A stretch of DNA of 64,000 nt from Pleionea sediminis (GCF_007570825.1 NZ_SUNB01000005.1:186001-250000), one strand, 5' to 3'; shown: positions 26,766 to 39,111, numbered from the stretch's first letter. Made by a program: numbers and translations. Notes: a model not told the origin generated them from the letters alone.

Positions 26766-29381
26766 CTAGAAACGATAGGTTGCTTTACCAAAGATAAATT
26801 GACCTCGAGGATTATGAACTCCCGAAACATAGCCAAATAGATCATTGTTGCCATCACCAATGGCAAAAGGTGGTTCTTCGTCAAATAAGTTTCTTACACC
26901 AAAACTGTAGGTTGTACTCAATTCCGTATCGTACTGAACTTGAACATTGACCGTCGTCATAGCATCAACGGTGCGTGACTTATTTTGGTCGAAGTCGAGT
27001 GAACCGTCGAAATCAATATCCGGTGTATCTTCAAACTCTCCGATGTAGTTAATCGAAGCGATTGCAGTCCAAGCGTTCATTGTCCATTCTACGCGTCCAA
27101 TCCAACGGTGTTCTGGAAATTCATACTCACCTGTCCAATCGCGATCGTCTTTTTCAAATTTGGATAAAAACATATAATCCAAGTTGAAGTTGATCGTACC
27201 GCTGCCATCAAGAACCATTTGGTGATTGAAAACGAAATCAACACCTGATGCTTCTTGTGAGGTTAAGTTAAAGAATGAATTATTGACCGACGATAGTTCA
27301 TTGGTAATTGGGTTTCGAGTACAAAAACGGTCATCAAACTCTGCGGGATCAGGGTTACAATAAAGATCGTAAACTAAACCAACGTCACCTTCGTCAATTT
27401 TATTGTCTTGAGTAATATTCCATACATCGACAGAAAAGTTTGTCGTGTTAGATATATCCCAAATTACACCGATGTTAACGCTTTCAGATTCTTCCGCTTG
27501 TAGATCGGGGTTACCTGAGAAAATAATGGTGTAATCGGTACTCGCGCCAACGGGGCTGGAGCAGAATGAAGCCGTTGATGGACTAATATTGGGATTACAG
27601 TAGGTATCTTCAAAGAATCGTGATTCTTGCGAAGGGCCTAAGCCAACTTGTGACAATGAGGGTGCTCGGAATCCGGTTCCCCAAGATGCACGTAGAGATA
27701 AGTTATCTTGAGCTGTCCAGCGTAGCGCAACTTTTGGGTTGGTGGAAGAACCAAAATCGCTGTAGTCGTCGTGACGTACCGCGAGTTGTAACTCTAAATC
27801 GAGCGTTAATGGCAACGAGAGTTCGGTATAAGCTGCCCAATGATCACGAGCGCCTTTCGCAGAAATGGATTCGGTACCGAAAATTAAACCGCGTTGAAAT
27901 TGATCATCGGGACTATCGATAACTTTCTCATCACGGTATTCAAAACCTACGGCTAATGCAGCCATACCTGAATCCATTTCAAAAAGTTCACCTGACGACT
28001 TACCTTCGAAAGCAGTTAAGTGAGACTCACCGAGTCGGGTTAAATTAGTCGTGATCGCATCGATGACAGAAGCAGGGTTGTAAGTTCCGCCGAAAGGATT
28101 GTATCGGCCTGCATCAATTTCTTGTTGTAATAAATCAGTTCGCACCCATCCTTGTGACTTGGTGCCCGTTTGTAATGAACGGCTACGACCTTTTTGTGCC
28201 GATAACTCCCAATCCCAAACGCCAATGAAACCTCGTACACCAGCAACAAAACGCATGTTATCGGTTTCGATGTCCCAGCGTCGTGGACCCGCATCAACGG
28301 TACGGTGACGATCAATCGCGATATCCACACCAAAAGGATTATTAGGATGAGTGGAAGGAACGGTTAATCCGGCGTCGCCATCGAGAGGTGTTGGCGCGCC
28401 ACCGGCTTCCGACGTATTGTGCTGAAATGAAACTTCACCAAATATTTCAACACCGCTAGCAAGTTCACGATCAAAGATAAACATCATGCCAGTACGTTCT
28501 GCTGCAGGAACTAAGAAACTGTATGGACCGTAGTCGAAAACACACGTTGCTCCGAAGGCTCGGTCTGCTGGACAATCTGGATCGATGGTGGTGACACCAT
28601 TGACAATATAGCGACCAGGAAAACCACGCGACGAACGAAAGTCCATTCCACCAAAAGGTTCTTGATTGGCGGTACCTAGACTGCCTCGATCAATGTTCAT
28701 TAATGCGGTATTAGAAAAATGGTCAATGATAAGTGTTGCATTACTGACGCTATCACCAAAACCGAAAACACCACTCACGGTTCGTTCATCAGCATCGGTA
28801 TCGGTTGTATTACCGTATCCTAAGGATACTTCCGAGCTTACAAAGTCTCGTCTAAGGACGACGTTAATCACACCAGCGACGGCATCTGAACCGTAAATTG
28901 CAGAGGCTCCGTCTTTCAAAATTTGAATTTGTTCAACAGCACTCATAGGAATAGAGTTAATATCAACGAAGTTATTGACCACGCTTTCTGCAAATGAGCT
29001 GATAGTTACTCGTCGTCCGTTAATTAAAACGAGAGTCGCGTCAGAGCCAAAGCCTCGCAAGCTAACACCTGCTCCGCCATTCGCGGTTGAATCTTGACTA
29101 TTACCCTCTGTTGAAAAGGTTCCTGAGCCAATCGACGGTAGGCGTTCTAAAAACTGATGTACGTTGTTGTAACCAGAACGATCCAGATCTTCTCGATCAA
29201 AAATGGTGACTGGCGACGGGCCTTCTGCGTCAGAGCGTTTTATATGAGAGCCAATAATTTGAATTTTATTCTCTTTCTCTTCCTCTTCGGCGGCATTGGC
29301 AAGAAAAGGCGAGCTTGCAACCAATGAGAGAGACAACAAAATGGGAATTTTTTTAAACGAAAAAAGAAACGTTTTGTTCAT
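26766..29381 (-). CDS. TonB-dependent outer-membrane receptor
   Basis: 871 aa. Signal peptide 1-30, then no STN domain; a TonB-box-like segment (KIQIIGSHI) leads into the plug domain (about 45-165, with SAVEQIQILKDGASAIYGSDAVAGVINVV). The rest is a 22-strand-type barrel. The protein ends in the aromatic TYRF expected for outer-membrane insertion. It falls in the group of receptors for peptide- or sugar-derived ligands rather than obvious siderophore receptors, but the ligand cannot be read. AGGAC precedes the ATG. Monocistronic. Confidence 0.94.
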   Translation of the reverse strand: MNKTFLFSFKKIPILLSLSLVASSPFLANAAEEEEKENKIQIIGSHIKRSDAEGPSPVTIFDREDLDRSGYNNVHQFLERLPSIGSGTFSTEGNSQDSTANGGAGVSLRGFGSDATLVLINGRRVTISSFAESVVNNFVDINSIPMSAVEQIQILKDGASAIYGSDAVAGVINVVLRRDFVSSEVSLGYGNTTDTDADERTVSGVFGFGDSVSNATLIIDHFSNTALMNIDRGSLGTANQEPFGGMDFRSSRGFPGRYIVNGVTTIDPDCPADRAFGATCVFDYGPYSFLVPAAERTGMMFIFDRELASGVEIFGEVSFQHNTSEAGGAPTPLDGDAGLTVPSTHPNNPFGVDIAIDRHRTVDAGPRRWDIETDNMRFVAGVRGFIGVWDWELSAQKGRSRSLQTGTKSQGWVRTDLLQQEIDAGRYNPFGGTYNPASVIDAITTNLTRLGESHLTAFEGKSSGELFEMDSGMAALAVGFEYRDEKVIDSPDDQFQRGLIFGTESISAKGARDHWAAYTELSLPLTLDLELQLAVRHDDYSDFGSSTNPKVALRWTAQDNLSLRASWGTGFRAPSLSQVGLGPSQESRFFEDTYCNPNISPSTASFCSSPVGASTDYTIIFSGNPDLQAEESESVNIGVIWDISNTTNFSVDVWNITQDNKIDEGDVGLVYDLYCNPDPAEFDDRFCTRNPITNELSSVNNSFFNLTSQEASGVDFVFNHQMVLDGSGTINFNLDYMFLSKFEKDDRDWTGEYEFPEHRWIGRVEWTMNAWTAIASINYIGEFEDTPDIDFDGSLDFDQNKSRTVDAMTTVNVQVQYDTELSTTYSFGVRNLFDEEPPFAIGDGNNDLFGYVSGVHNPRGQFIFGKATYRF

Positions 29382-29832
29382 TTTATTATGTCCTGAAAAT
29401 TTTTTGTTTAATAAATACAGAAAAATATTTCGAAAAAGTGCTTTATTGTTGTCTTTATTTGAGCGTTCTAGAAAATAACCGATTCTTATTCATAAAAGAA
29501 CATGTATAGCGCTATGGTATCGATAAATAACTAACTTTTTAATGAAATATCGCGTAACGTATTAACTGAACTTGAGATGAAAAAGTAATTGGTAACTCAA
29601 AAATATAATATAGATTGTAAAATTGAGCTTAGCCACTTAAAACAAAAGAAAATATCTCGGTGATGCAAACTTAGCGATCTGCCACATACTGATTGAGGTA
29701 ATTAAATTTCTGTTACAGAAATTTAATTTAAGAAAATGAACACGAGAATTTGATCTCGATTAATTTAAACGTGATGCAATTATGACTTTGCGCAAGCAAA
29801 CCGTTTTTACAAGTGTTGTAGAACAATTGGGG
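29382..29832. other. intergenic region with a 29-bp palindrome
   Basis: Non-coding AT-rich spacer that holds the TonB receptor promoter region and the end of the fabR transcript. The outstanding element is the palindrome at 29700-29728. No ORF or terminator is evident. Confidence 0.5.
29700..29728. promoter_or_regulatory. 29-bp perfect palindrome, candidate operator
   Basis: Perfect 14-bp arms around a single central base, with core CTGTTACAG and AT-rich ends. It is 319 bases upstream of the TonB receptor start and 105 bases beyond the fabR stop. No T run follows it, so it is not a typical terminator. A dimeric regulator site is likely; the regulator is unknown. Confidence 0.45.
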
Positions 29833-30492
29833 TCAGGAAGATTCGTTTTCGGTCATTCCTCCGCTTGGTGAAGGTTCTTTGGATTCTGGTTTATTGATCA
29901 TTGACGCTGCTCCGTTTGCAATAAATCGTAACTGGGTAATGGTGCTATTAATTAACTCTTGCTTATTTTCAACAGGGGCATCTAGATACTCAGCTCCATT
30001 ATTAAAGGTGATCTTCACCAGGGCGTCTGACTGAAGCTTCGCAAGCGGTAAATCCAGTCCGGTAGTTTCGTGTAAATAGTCAGCCAGCTCTATTGTGAAA
30101 TGCTGGACTTCTCGAGCGATTGCGTCGCGAAATGCTTTGGAGGTTCCTGAACGTTCTCTCAATAATAAACGGAAAATATTTGGATTGTTTTCAACAAACT
30201 CCATAAAGGTTTCTACCGAAACTTTGATGACACTGATGTCATCATCAAATTTTTTCCGTGCGCTGCGCATCAATTGTCGCAGTGTTACGCCGCATTCATC
30301 GACGAGTGTCAGTCCTAATTCTTCCATGTCTTTGAAGTGTCGATAAAAGGACGTCGGCGCAATACCGGCCTCTCGAGCAACTTCACGCAGACTCAAATTG
30401 GCAAAGCTTTGCTCGGCACTTAGCTGGTTAAGCGCGGCTTGAATGATCATTTGACGTGTTTTTTCTTTCTTTTGTGCTCGAATGCCCGCCAT
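29833..30492 (-). CDS. fabR: TetR-family repressor of unsaturated fatty acid synthesis, FabR
   Basis: 219 aa from the ATG at 30492, giving the [14 protein letters not shown] start that matches E. coli FabR. The TetR helix-turn-helix (about 28-55) contains [20 protein letters not shown], almost identical to E. coli. [12 protein letters not shown] and [13 protein letters not shown] in the ligand domain are also FabR-like. FabR senses the ratio of unsaturated to saturated acyl chains and represses genes for unsaturated fatty acids. Its divergent neighbour is a desaturase, the expected target. The C-terminus has an extra acidic tail ([13 protein letters not shown]). Confidence 0.93.
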   Translation of the reverse strand: MAGIRAQKKEKTRQMIIQAALNQLSAEQSFANLSLREVAREAGIAPTSFYRHFKDMEELGLTLVDECGVTLRQLMRSARKKFDDDISVIKVSVETFMEFVENNPNIFRLLLRERSGTSKAFRDAIAREVQHFTIELADYLHETTGLDLPLAKLQSDALVKITFNNGAEYLDAPVENKQELINSTITQLRFIANGAASMINKPESKEPSPSGGMTENESS

Positions 30493-30794
30493 GGGATCGC
30501 CTGTATGGAGTAGAGATAAGGTTAAAAGGGTATGATGCAATGTATTGAAATATAAAACAAATAATTATTTTTACCAGTGTTCGAGTGAAATTATTGAACT
30601 GGACCGGAAAGATCCCTATAATTATTTTCGGCTAACATGTGTTAGCTGACTGGAGAGTAAACCGAGCCATTTCACCGAATTACGAAGAAATGCTGACTTT
30701 GCCTAAGAGTTGAGAAGGTTTCAATCAGCCATAAATTTGTCTACGATTGCGTACTGTCCAGTGAGTCAAATGTGTTTATCAGATGTAGGATCCT
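30493..30794. other. fabR-desaturase divergent control region
   Basis: About 300 bases with no gene. It contains the palindrome at 30631-30646 and a weaker dyad (CCAGTGTTC at 30574-30582 and GAACTGG at 30596-30602). Confidence 0.5.
30631..30646. promoter_or_regulatory. 16-bp palindrome, candidate FabR operator
   Basis: GCTAACA-TG-TGTTAGC is a perfect dyad in the fabR/desaturase spacer, 139 bases before the fabR ATG and 149 before the desaturase ATG. The size and spacing suit a TetR-family dimer. FabR as binder is inferred from context. Confidence 0.5.
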
Positions 30795-31979
30795 ATGAAT
30801 TCAGAAGTTCAAAAAACAGACACGAGTCGTTCGAAACATTCGAAGCCAAAACTCATTTGGCTCAACATCTCGGTTTTCTCTCTAACCAGTGCCATTGCTT
30901 TTATCGGTGTTCCTTTGTGGGGCTATTTTGTTGGGTTTGACGCGACACACTGGATTGTGACCCTGTTGTGTATCGGCTATTGCGGAATGTCCATCACTGC
31001 AGGGTATCACCGGTTGTGGTCACACAAAGCTTACGAAACTAACCGTTGGATTAAGCTGTTTTATGCGATTGGCGGAGCTTTCGCGGTACAAAATAGTGCT
31101 CTTCATTGGGCTTCTGATCATCGAATTCATCATCGTCATGTCGATGATAATGACCGCGATCCTTACTCTGCGAAAAGAGGTTTCTGGTATTCACACATAG
31201 GTTGGATGTTACGTGAGTATCAGGCCAGTCGTTACACGGATTATTCCAACGTTAAAGACTTACAGCGTGACCCTATTGTGATGTGGCAGCACAGAAATTA
31301 TTTGTGGTTAACCTTAACGGTGAATTTTGGATTACCAATATTTATTGGGTTTCTTCATGGTGATGTGATTGGTATGTTATTGACGGCTGGATTTTTGCGA
31401 TTGGTGATCAGTCATCACACGACTTTTTTCATTAATTCATTGGCTCACGTTTGGGGTAAGCAACCGTATTCTGATCGTAATACGGCGCGTGACAATGGCT
31501 TTTTGGCGTTACTGACTTACGGAGAGGGGTATCATAATTTTCACCATCATTTTCAAAACGATTATCGTAATGGTATTCGTTGGTGGCATTTTGACCCGAC
31601 CAAATGGTTAATTAAAGTTCTTAGTTGGTTAAAGTTGGCAAAAAATTTAAAGCGTTCAGATGAAACGAAAATTGAAATGGCAAGGGCAGAAATGTTGCTT
31701 AATCAAACTCGTAAGAAAGTCATGCATTTTTCTTTACCCAATAAAGATGAGCTTCTTGATTCTCTGAAACATGAGTACGAAGTGTATTGTGCTAAACTGG
31801 CTGAATATTATTCGGTGAAACGAGAGTGGGTTTTGGCGCAGAAAAAACAATTGTCAGATAATTGTGATGCACAATCAGTTGAGATTAAACATAAGTACCA
31901 GCAGATTAAAGCGTTGGTCGCTCAGCATAAAGAGAATTGGTTGAATTATAATAAGCAGCTGAAATTAGCGCTTGCTTGA
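30795..31979 (+). CDS. membrane acyl-CoA/acyl-lipid delta-9-type fatty acid desaturase
   Basis: 394 aa. Four transmembrane segments and the three di-iron histidine boxes: HRLWSH (about 75), HRIHHRH (about 112) and GEGYHNFHHHF (about 245). This matches the bacterial DesC/DesB-like and stearoyl-CoA desaturase family, which inserts a double bond into saturated acyl chains. Residues about 290-394 form an unusual charged, coiled-coil tail beyond the usual end. The divergent FabR gene implies control by membrane lipid composition. TAGGA lies just before the ATG. Confidence 0.93.
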   Translation: MNSEVQKTDTSRSKHSKPKLIWLNISVFSLTSAIAFIGVPLWGYFVGFDATHWIVTLLCIGYCGMSITAGYHRLWSHKAYETNRWIKLFYAIGGAFAVQNSALHWASDHRIHHRHVDDNDRDPYSAKRGFWYSHIGWMLREYQASRYTDYSNVKDLQRDPIVMWQHRNYLWLTLTVNFGLPIFIGFLHGDVIGMLLTAGFLRLVISHHTTFFINSLAHVWGKQPYSDRNTARDNGFLALLTYGEGYHNFHHHFQNDYRNGIRWWHFDPTKWLIKVLSWLKLAKNLKRSDETKIEMARAEMLLNQTRKKVMHFSLPNKDELLDSLKHEYEVYCAKLAEYYSVKREWVLAQKKQLSDNCDAQSVEIKHKYQQIKALVAQHKENWLNYNKQLKLALA

Positions 31980-32042
31980 TTCCGTTAAAAGTATTTTCTT
32001 CTTTTCGCAGAACCGAGTATCAATCACGTTTTACTAAGCGAG

Positions 32043-32071
32043 AAAAAGGCCACTGTGATGTGGCCTTTTTT
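32043..32071. terminator. bidirectional Rho-independent terminator
   Basis: Stem AAAAAGGCCAC/GTGGCCTTTTT with a 6-nt loop between the convergent desaturase and DUF3012 lipoprotein genes. Confidence 0.92.
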
Positions 32072-32094
32072 CATCCAAATTAAGTCTATCGAAA

Positions 32095-32274
32095 TCACTC
32101 TGGCTTTTGATTCAATACGCAATATTTTGTAAAATCTTTTAGTTCATTGGCTGTCCAGTCACCTTTAGGCTTTTCTTTCATTGCTTCACACCATTCATCG
32201 CTGCCCACTTTCGGCGCGCAACCAAGCGTCAGGCTTAAAGTGAGTAGTATTATAAAATATCGAGCAGTTTTCAT
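32095..32274 (-). CDS. small DUF3012-family lipoprotein
   Basis: 59 aa from the ATG at 32274 (GGAG upstream); a longer reading frame upstream has no ribosome site and would bury the signal. The lipobox LTLGC places the lipid on Cys19. The mature part carries VGSDEWCEAMKEKPKGDW and ANELKDF, the conserved signature of DUF3012, with two cysteines. The function of the family is unknown. It lies 15 bases downstream of the YhhN gene and is probably co-transcribed with it. Confidence 0.88.
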   Translation of the reverse strand: MKTARYFIILLTLSLTLGCAPKVGSDEWCEAMKEKPKGDWTANELKDFTKYCVLNQKPE

Positions 32275-32288
32275 ACGATTCTCCAATG

Positions 32289-32951
32289 TTATACCGGCAG
32301 CCAATAAGTATTCGTTTGTAAGTGTAATACAGTCGTTGCAAGAATAAATTGACCCAGGTAGTAAAGTGGTAAGCCAATTAAGCGATTGTGAAATTGTGGT
32401 TTCTTAAATCGATTGTAGGCGACAAACAAATCAGAAACCATAAAAAGGGTTGCGCCCAATCCAACCAGGGTCGGTTCATTTTCAATTTTTATAGATAAGC
32501 CCAGCGAGGTCATCGCAAACAGTATTATCATATAAATAGGAACAAATAGTTTTAGTCGTGAGCTCGTCAAGTTAGGTTTAAGCCATTGATACACCTGATA
32601 ACCAATAACTAGCATTATGCCAAAAGAAACGAGCCACTCGGTGTATTGGAAGGGCAGTTGAAAAAAGGCGACGATAAAAAAGACATGACCCAAAAAGAAG
32701 GCAATGATTCCCGCGGCAAGTCGGTTTTTATTTTGGGAAATTAGCAGCAAGTCGCCAATGACACAGATTAAAATAGCAATTAATATGCAATAAGAATAAA
32801 AATTATTCTGTGTTAATACGTTCGAGATAGTGTATCCAACTAATGATAGCGAGGTGATCAATTTACATGCGGCAGCTATGGTTTTTTTATTAAAAAAATC
32901 GCAACAGAGAAGCGTAAGCAAACTGGCACTGGCAAGTAGAATGAAATACAT
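32289..32951 (-). CDS. YhhN/TMEM86-family integral membrane protein (lysoplasmalogenase-like)
   Basis: 220 aa with about eight transmembrane helices. Family motifs are visible: ICVIGDLLL, FFLGHVFFIVAFF, LFMVSDLFVAYNRF and PLYYLGQFI. Eukaryotic TMEM86 members hydrolyse lysoplasmalogens; the role of bacterial members is unsettled. It is first in a likely two-gene unit with the DUF3012 lipoprotein. Confidence 0.88.
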   Translation of the reverse strand: MYFILLASASLLTLLCCDFFNKKTIAAACKLITSLSLVGYTISNVLTQNNFYSYCILIAILICVIGDLLLISQNKNRLAAGIIAFFLGHVFFIVAFFQLPFQYTEWLVSFGIMLVIGYQVYQWLKPNLTSSRLKLFVPIYMIILFAMTSLGLSIKIENEPTLVGLGATLFMVSDLFVAYNRFKKPQFHNRLIGLPLYYLGQFILATTVLHLQTNTYWLPV

Positions 32952-33002
32952 GATTAATTCTATGGTTATTTATTATTCTGGGTTATTCGTTTTGGATATA
33001 AC

Positions 33003-33165
33003 AGACAGGTGTGAATAGTAACATTGAAAGCGAGATTTCAAACCCTGATAATTACACCAACTTTTTGGTCTGCAAAGCCAAAAAGTATTTGAATATTGAG
33101 TTGAGGCTTATATTCAAATCGCTCCCTTTTGCAATTGTTGGCAGTCCTAGTGACTGCCTTTTTTA
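33003..33165 (+). ncRNA. candidate structured small RNA with its own terminator
   Basis: This plus-strand element lies between two minus-strand genes. Four stems follow each other: GGTGT(G)AAT 33008-33016 with ATTACACC 33051-33058, enclosing TTGAAA/TTTCAA (33024-33041); ACTTTTTGG/CCAAAAAGT (33060-33086); a perfect 10-bp ATTTGAATAT/ATATTCAAAT (33087-33119); and GGCAGTC/GACTGCC plus six Ts (33140-33164), a Rho-independent terminator on the plus strand only. A -10-like TATAAC lies at 32997-33002, but the -35 is weak. The sequence lacks the GGA repeats of CsrB-type RNAs and does not resemble 6S, SRP or RNase P RNA. The exact 5' end is a guess. Confidence 0.6.
33140..33164 (+). terminator. plus-strand Rho-independent terminator of the candidate sRNA
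   Basis: Stem GGCAGTC/GACTGCC with loop CTAGT and six Ts. There is no rightward gene upstream for it to serve except the proposed RNA; on the minus strand no T run follows. Confidence 0.85.
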
Positions 33166-33263
33166 TTTCTACTCAGATTGTCTGGCTACAACGTTCACAA
33201 ATCGAAAACGTAAATTTCGAACTCAATTTATTCAGTAAGTGCACTGCTCGTTTAAATATTAAA

Positions 33264-33887
33264 CTAATAAACGGGTTGCCGTAACAATTGATCCGCGGTT
33301 TCGCACAAACGCTTTCTTTGGAATAAGAACTGACGTTTCCGGCCGCCTATTTGACGCCATAAAACAGCTGCTCTTACCGCCGACAATAGCAGTGCTCGTA
33401 TTTTATCCTGATTAAGTTTGTTCTGGAGAATTTGTGGATTGCCCTGAACTTGAATTCGAAGCGGCAAGTTTGAAATGCTTTGAGTATAACTATCCGCCAA
33501 TGATGAAATAACATTTGCCGCTAAGATATCTTCATAATCGAGTAATCGTTTAGAGTGCTCAATTCTTGAACTCAAAATTGATTGAACCTCAGGATTTTTT
33601 TCAAACTGTCTTTGTAGCGTCAGTATGTTGGCCATGTAGCGACCGTATTCGGCGTTTCGCTCATTGCCGTTAGCGTTTAACTGGTTACGCAGCATGCGCA
33701 GACCGGTTGTTAAACTGGCGCTTCCTGAATAAAGTTCAACAATTGAGTCGGCATCGAATTTAAAGATACTTTTGATGAGAGGTAAAGCTTCAGCTTCATC
33801 CAATTGTCCCTTCCAAGCAACTTTTTGTACTTGTTGAATCGCTTGTGAAATAGCGGCTAATGAGAGAACTATGTTTTCCATTGACAT
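33264..33887 (-). CDS. hflD: HflD homologue (high frequency lysogenisation protein)
   Basis: 207 aa all-helical protein. The HflD family is recognised from its N-terminal AAISQAIQQVQKVAW, the GLRMLRNQLN segment, the IRALLLSAVRAAVLWRQIGG segment and its place directly after mnmA. In E. coli it is a peripheral inner-membrane protein known for binding phage lambda CII; its housekeeping role is unclear. The ATG is two bases beyond the mnmA stop, so the genes are coupled. Confidence 0.92.
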   Translation of the reverse strand: MSMENIVLSLAAISQAIQQVQKVAWKGQLDEAEALPLIKSIFKFDADSIVELYSGSASLTTGLRMLRNQLNANGNERNAEYGRYMANILTLQRQFEKNPEVQSILSSRIEHSKRLLDYEDILAANVISSLADSYTQSISNLPLRIQVQGNPQILQNKLNQDKIRALLLSAVRAAVLWRQIGGRKRQFLFQRKRLCETADQLLRQPVY

Positions 33888-33889
33888 GC

Positions 33890-35026
<1,137 letters not shown>

Positions 35027-35043
35027 CTAACCATAAACGTGCG

Positions 35044-35538
35044 TTACTTTTTCGGCAGGCGAGTATAACATAACTCTGCCATTGCAAGCTCGTTTGCGCA
35101 AAAGTGAAATTGATCCAGGCTGTACCGCTGACCATTACGATAGTCGTCTAAACATTGTAATACCAGTGCGCTGCGTAATTGCCTGCCAAGGTTAATAATG
35201 TCGTCGAGCGTCATCCAATGAGCCGCAATAATATCATCGTCTTGAGGAGCCAAGGCATTGACGTCTTTTACCGATCCGATAAAACAAAATCGAAAATAAT
35301 GTTTGCCATTAGTTGCCGGGCTTAAAAAATAACTCCCTAACAAATGTTCTGGCGTAAAATCGAGACCGGTTTCCTCAAATACTTCTCGTTTAATGGCATC
35401 AGGAATGGATTCATTCGGTTCAACATGACCCGCGGGCTGATTGTAAACAGTGTTTCCGCTGGAATCTTTTTCTTCCACAATCAAAAAACGTTCGTTGTGT
35501 TCAATAATGGCGGCAACGGTTAAGCGAATATCTTGCAT
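35044..35538 (-). CDS. nudJ: Nudix hydrolase NudJ
   Basis: 164 aa. The Nudix box is GHVEPNESIPDAIKREVFEE continuing TGLDF (about 37-60), complete with the REVFEE metal-binding glutamates. The E. coli enzyme hydrolyses nucleoside tri- and diphosphates and HMP-pyrophosphate. It is between rluE and mnmA, the same order as in E. coli, and probably in one operon with them. Confidence 0.92.
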   Translation of the reverse strand: MQDIRLTVAAIIEHNERFLIVEEKDSSGNTVYNQPAGHVEPNESIPDAIKREVFEETGLDFTPEHLLGSYFLSPATNGKHYFRFCFIGSVKDVNALAPQDDDIIAAHWMTLDDIINLGRQLRSALVLQCLDDYRNGQRYSLDQFHFCANELAMAELCYTRLPKK

Positions 35539-35556
35539 TGAATTCCTTAGGTTTTA

Positions 35557-36099
35557 TCAGTGTTTTACTATTTTAAACTCACCGGGCTGTAATTCATTAA
35601 GCTCCCAGTGGCCAACTTTTGCACGAATAAGTCGGAGCGTGGGGTATCCTACGGCCGCAGTCATTCGTCGCACTTGGCGATTTTTTCCCTCTTTGAGGGT
35701 TAACTCTAGCCAGGTGGTTGGAATGTTTTTACGAAATCTCACCGGTGGTGAGCGTTCCCAAACATTGGGCGTTGCAATTATTTTAGCACTGGCGGGTCGG
35801 GTCCAGCCGTCTTTTAACTTGACCCCGCGAGAGAGTTTGTCGAGTGCTTCGCTGTCGGGAACTCCTTCGACTTGCACCCAGTAAACCTTTGCTTGTTTGT
35901 GTTTTGGATCGGTAATTTTGTGCTGCAGCTTACCGTCGTTCGTCAGTACCAGTAACCCCTCGGAATCTTTGTCGAGTCGTCCCGCAGCATAAACCCCTTT
36001 CTCGGTGATGTAATTTGACAGTAAGTCATCATTGGGCTCACCGGTAAATTGGCACAGGGTATTGTAAGGTTTGTTGAATAAGACAATTTTTCGATTCAT
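35557..36099 (-). CDS. rluE: 23S rRNA pseudouridine synthase RluE
   Basis: 180 aa, RsuA/RluE family without an S4 domain. The catalytic Asp is in GRLDKDSEGLL (about 41-51). KEGKNRQVRRMTAAVGYPTLRLIR is the expected C-terminal motif, given here in part as GKNRQVRRM. The E. coli enzyme makes pseudouridine 2457 in 23S rRNA. It is the first gene of the leftward rluE-nudJ-mnmA-hflD group and is divergent from icd. Confidence 0.93.
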   Translation of the reverse strand: MNRKIVLFNKPYNTLCQFTGEPNDDLLSNYITEKGVYAAGRLDKDSEGLLVLTNDGKLQHKITDPKHKQAKVYWVQVEGVPDSEALDKLSRGVKLKDGWTRPASAKIIATPNVWERSPPVRFRKNIPTTWLELTLKEGKNRQVRRMTAAVGYPTLRLIRAKVGHWELNELQPGEFKIVKH

Positions 36100-36211
36100 A
36101 ACGGGTCGTTAGATTAAAAAGTCGAGCAAAAATTAGACTATACTGTTGCGAACTCTACGCATTGTACCGTGAAGTGATCCTTTGTGCAGTGCAGAGAATC
36201 ATTATTTCGCG

Positions 36212-36298
36212 TATAATATGCGCCGCTTAATCAATGAACATAACAAATCGACAAGGCTGGAGCAGGAGGATATTTCTCCGAAGCTTCTCCGCAGCCGT
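36212..36298 (+). promoter_or_regulatory. icd promoter and structured leader (tentative)
   Basis: TATAAT at 36212-36217 is a clear -10 without a good -35. The leader at about 36253-36298 can fold: GGCTG-GAG pairs with CTC-CG-CAGCC around an inner GGAG/CTCC hairpin. Whether this has a regulatory role is unknown. Confidence 0.4.
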
Positions 36299-36315
36299 GT
36301 GCAATCAACCAGTAA

Positions 36316-38553
<2,238 letters not shown>

Positions 38554-38562
38554 GGCAGGGTA

Positions 38563-38583
38563 AGCCAAACCGGAGGTTTGGCT
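38563..38583 (+). other. hairpin after icd
   Basis: Perfect 9-bp stem AGCCAAACC/GGTTTGGCT with a 3-nt loop, 10 bases after the icd stop and 30 bases before the terminator. There is no T run, so it may protect the 3' end of the mRNA. Confidence 0.45.
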
Positions 38584-38612
38584 ATTTATCCGATCGTATG
38601 ATCCGATTCAAA

Positions 38613-38641
38613 AATAAAAGGCTCCAGCGGAGCCTTTTATT
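38613..38641. terminator. bidirectional Rho-independent terminator
   Basis: Stem AATAAAAGGCTCC/GGAGCCTTTTATT with loop AGC, between the convergent icd and cspD genes. It reaches into the cspD stop codon. Confidence 0.93.
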
Positions 38642-38865
38642 TATTCTGCTTCTTTCTGATCTTCGGTTGGTGTGATATCTGAAGCGTGTAACCCCTTCGG
38701 ACCTTCACTCACCTCGAATTTAACTTCCTGTCCAGCTTTTAGACTGCGATATCCATCCATATTGATGGTTGAATAATGAACGAAGATGTCTTCGTTTCCC
38801 TCCTCGGATCGTATGAACCCATACCCTTTTGCATTATTAAACCATTTTACGGTTCCCATAGGCAT
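38641..38865 (-). CDS. cspD: cold-shock-domain protein CspD
   Basis: 74 aa single OB-fold. RNP1 is KGYGFI and RNP2 is DIFVHY. It is divergent from clpS exactly as cspD is in E. coli, where CspD is a stationary-phase inhibitor of DNA replication. The sequence alone would also allow a general CspA-type role; the neighbourhood decides for cspD. GAGGAAAG precedes the ATG at 38865; an ATG two codons later is possible. Confidence 0.9.
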   Translation of the reverse strand: MPMGTVKWFNNAKGYGFIRSEEGNEDIFVHYSTINMDGYRSLKAGQEVKFEVSEGPKGLHASDITPTEDQKEAE

Positions 38866-39111
38866 AACTACTTTCCTCTATCCTCAACAGTGATTACATC
38901 TCAAATCGCTAACTTTTTGTTTTTAATTACGATTTGTAGCACCCGCCCAATGATTTGCACAATTAGTAACCATTGTCAAGGGAGACCTTGAGATAAGGCT
39001 TGAAAAAAGCCAAATTCGGGCCCATTATCACCATAATTGAATGTTGTATGGTATCCTCGATGCCCTAACATATAATCCAAGCAAAATTTTATCGGTAAAC
39101 TAAACTTAATT

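Noticed and set aside
33011-33238. 75-codon reading frame on the plus strand, starting with GTG
   Set aside because: It runs through three hairpins and a Rho-independent terminator, has no ribosome site and no protein-like composition. The RNA interpretation fits better.
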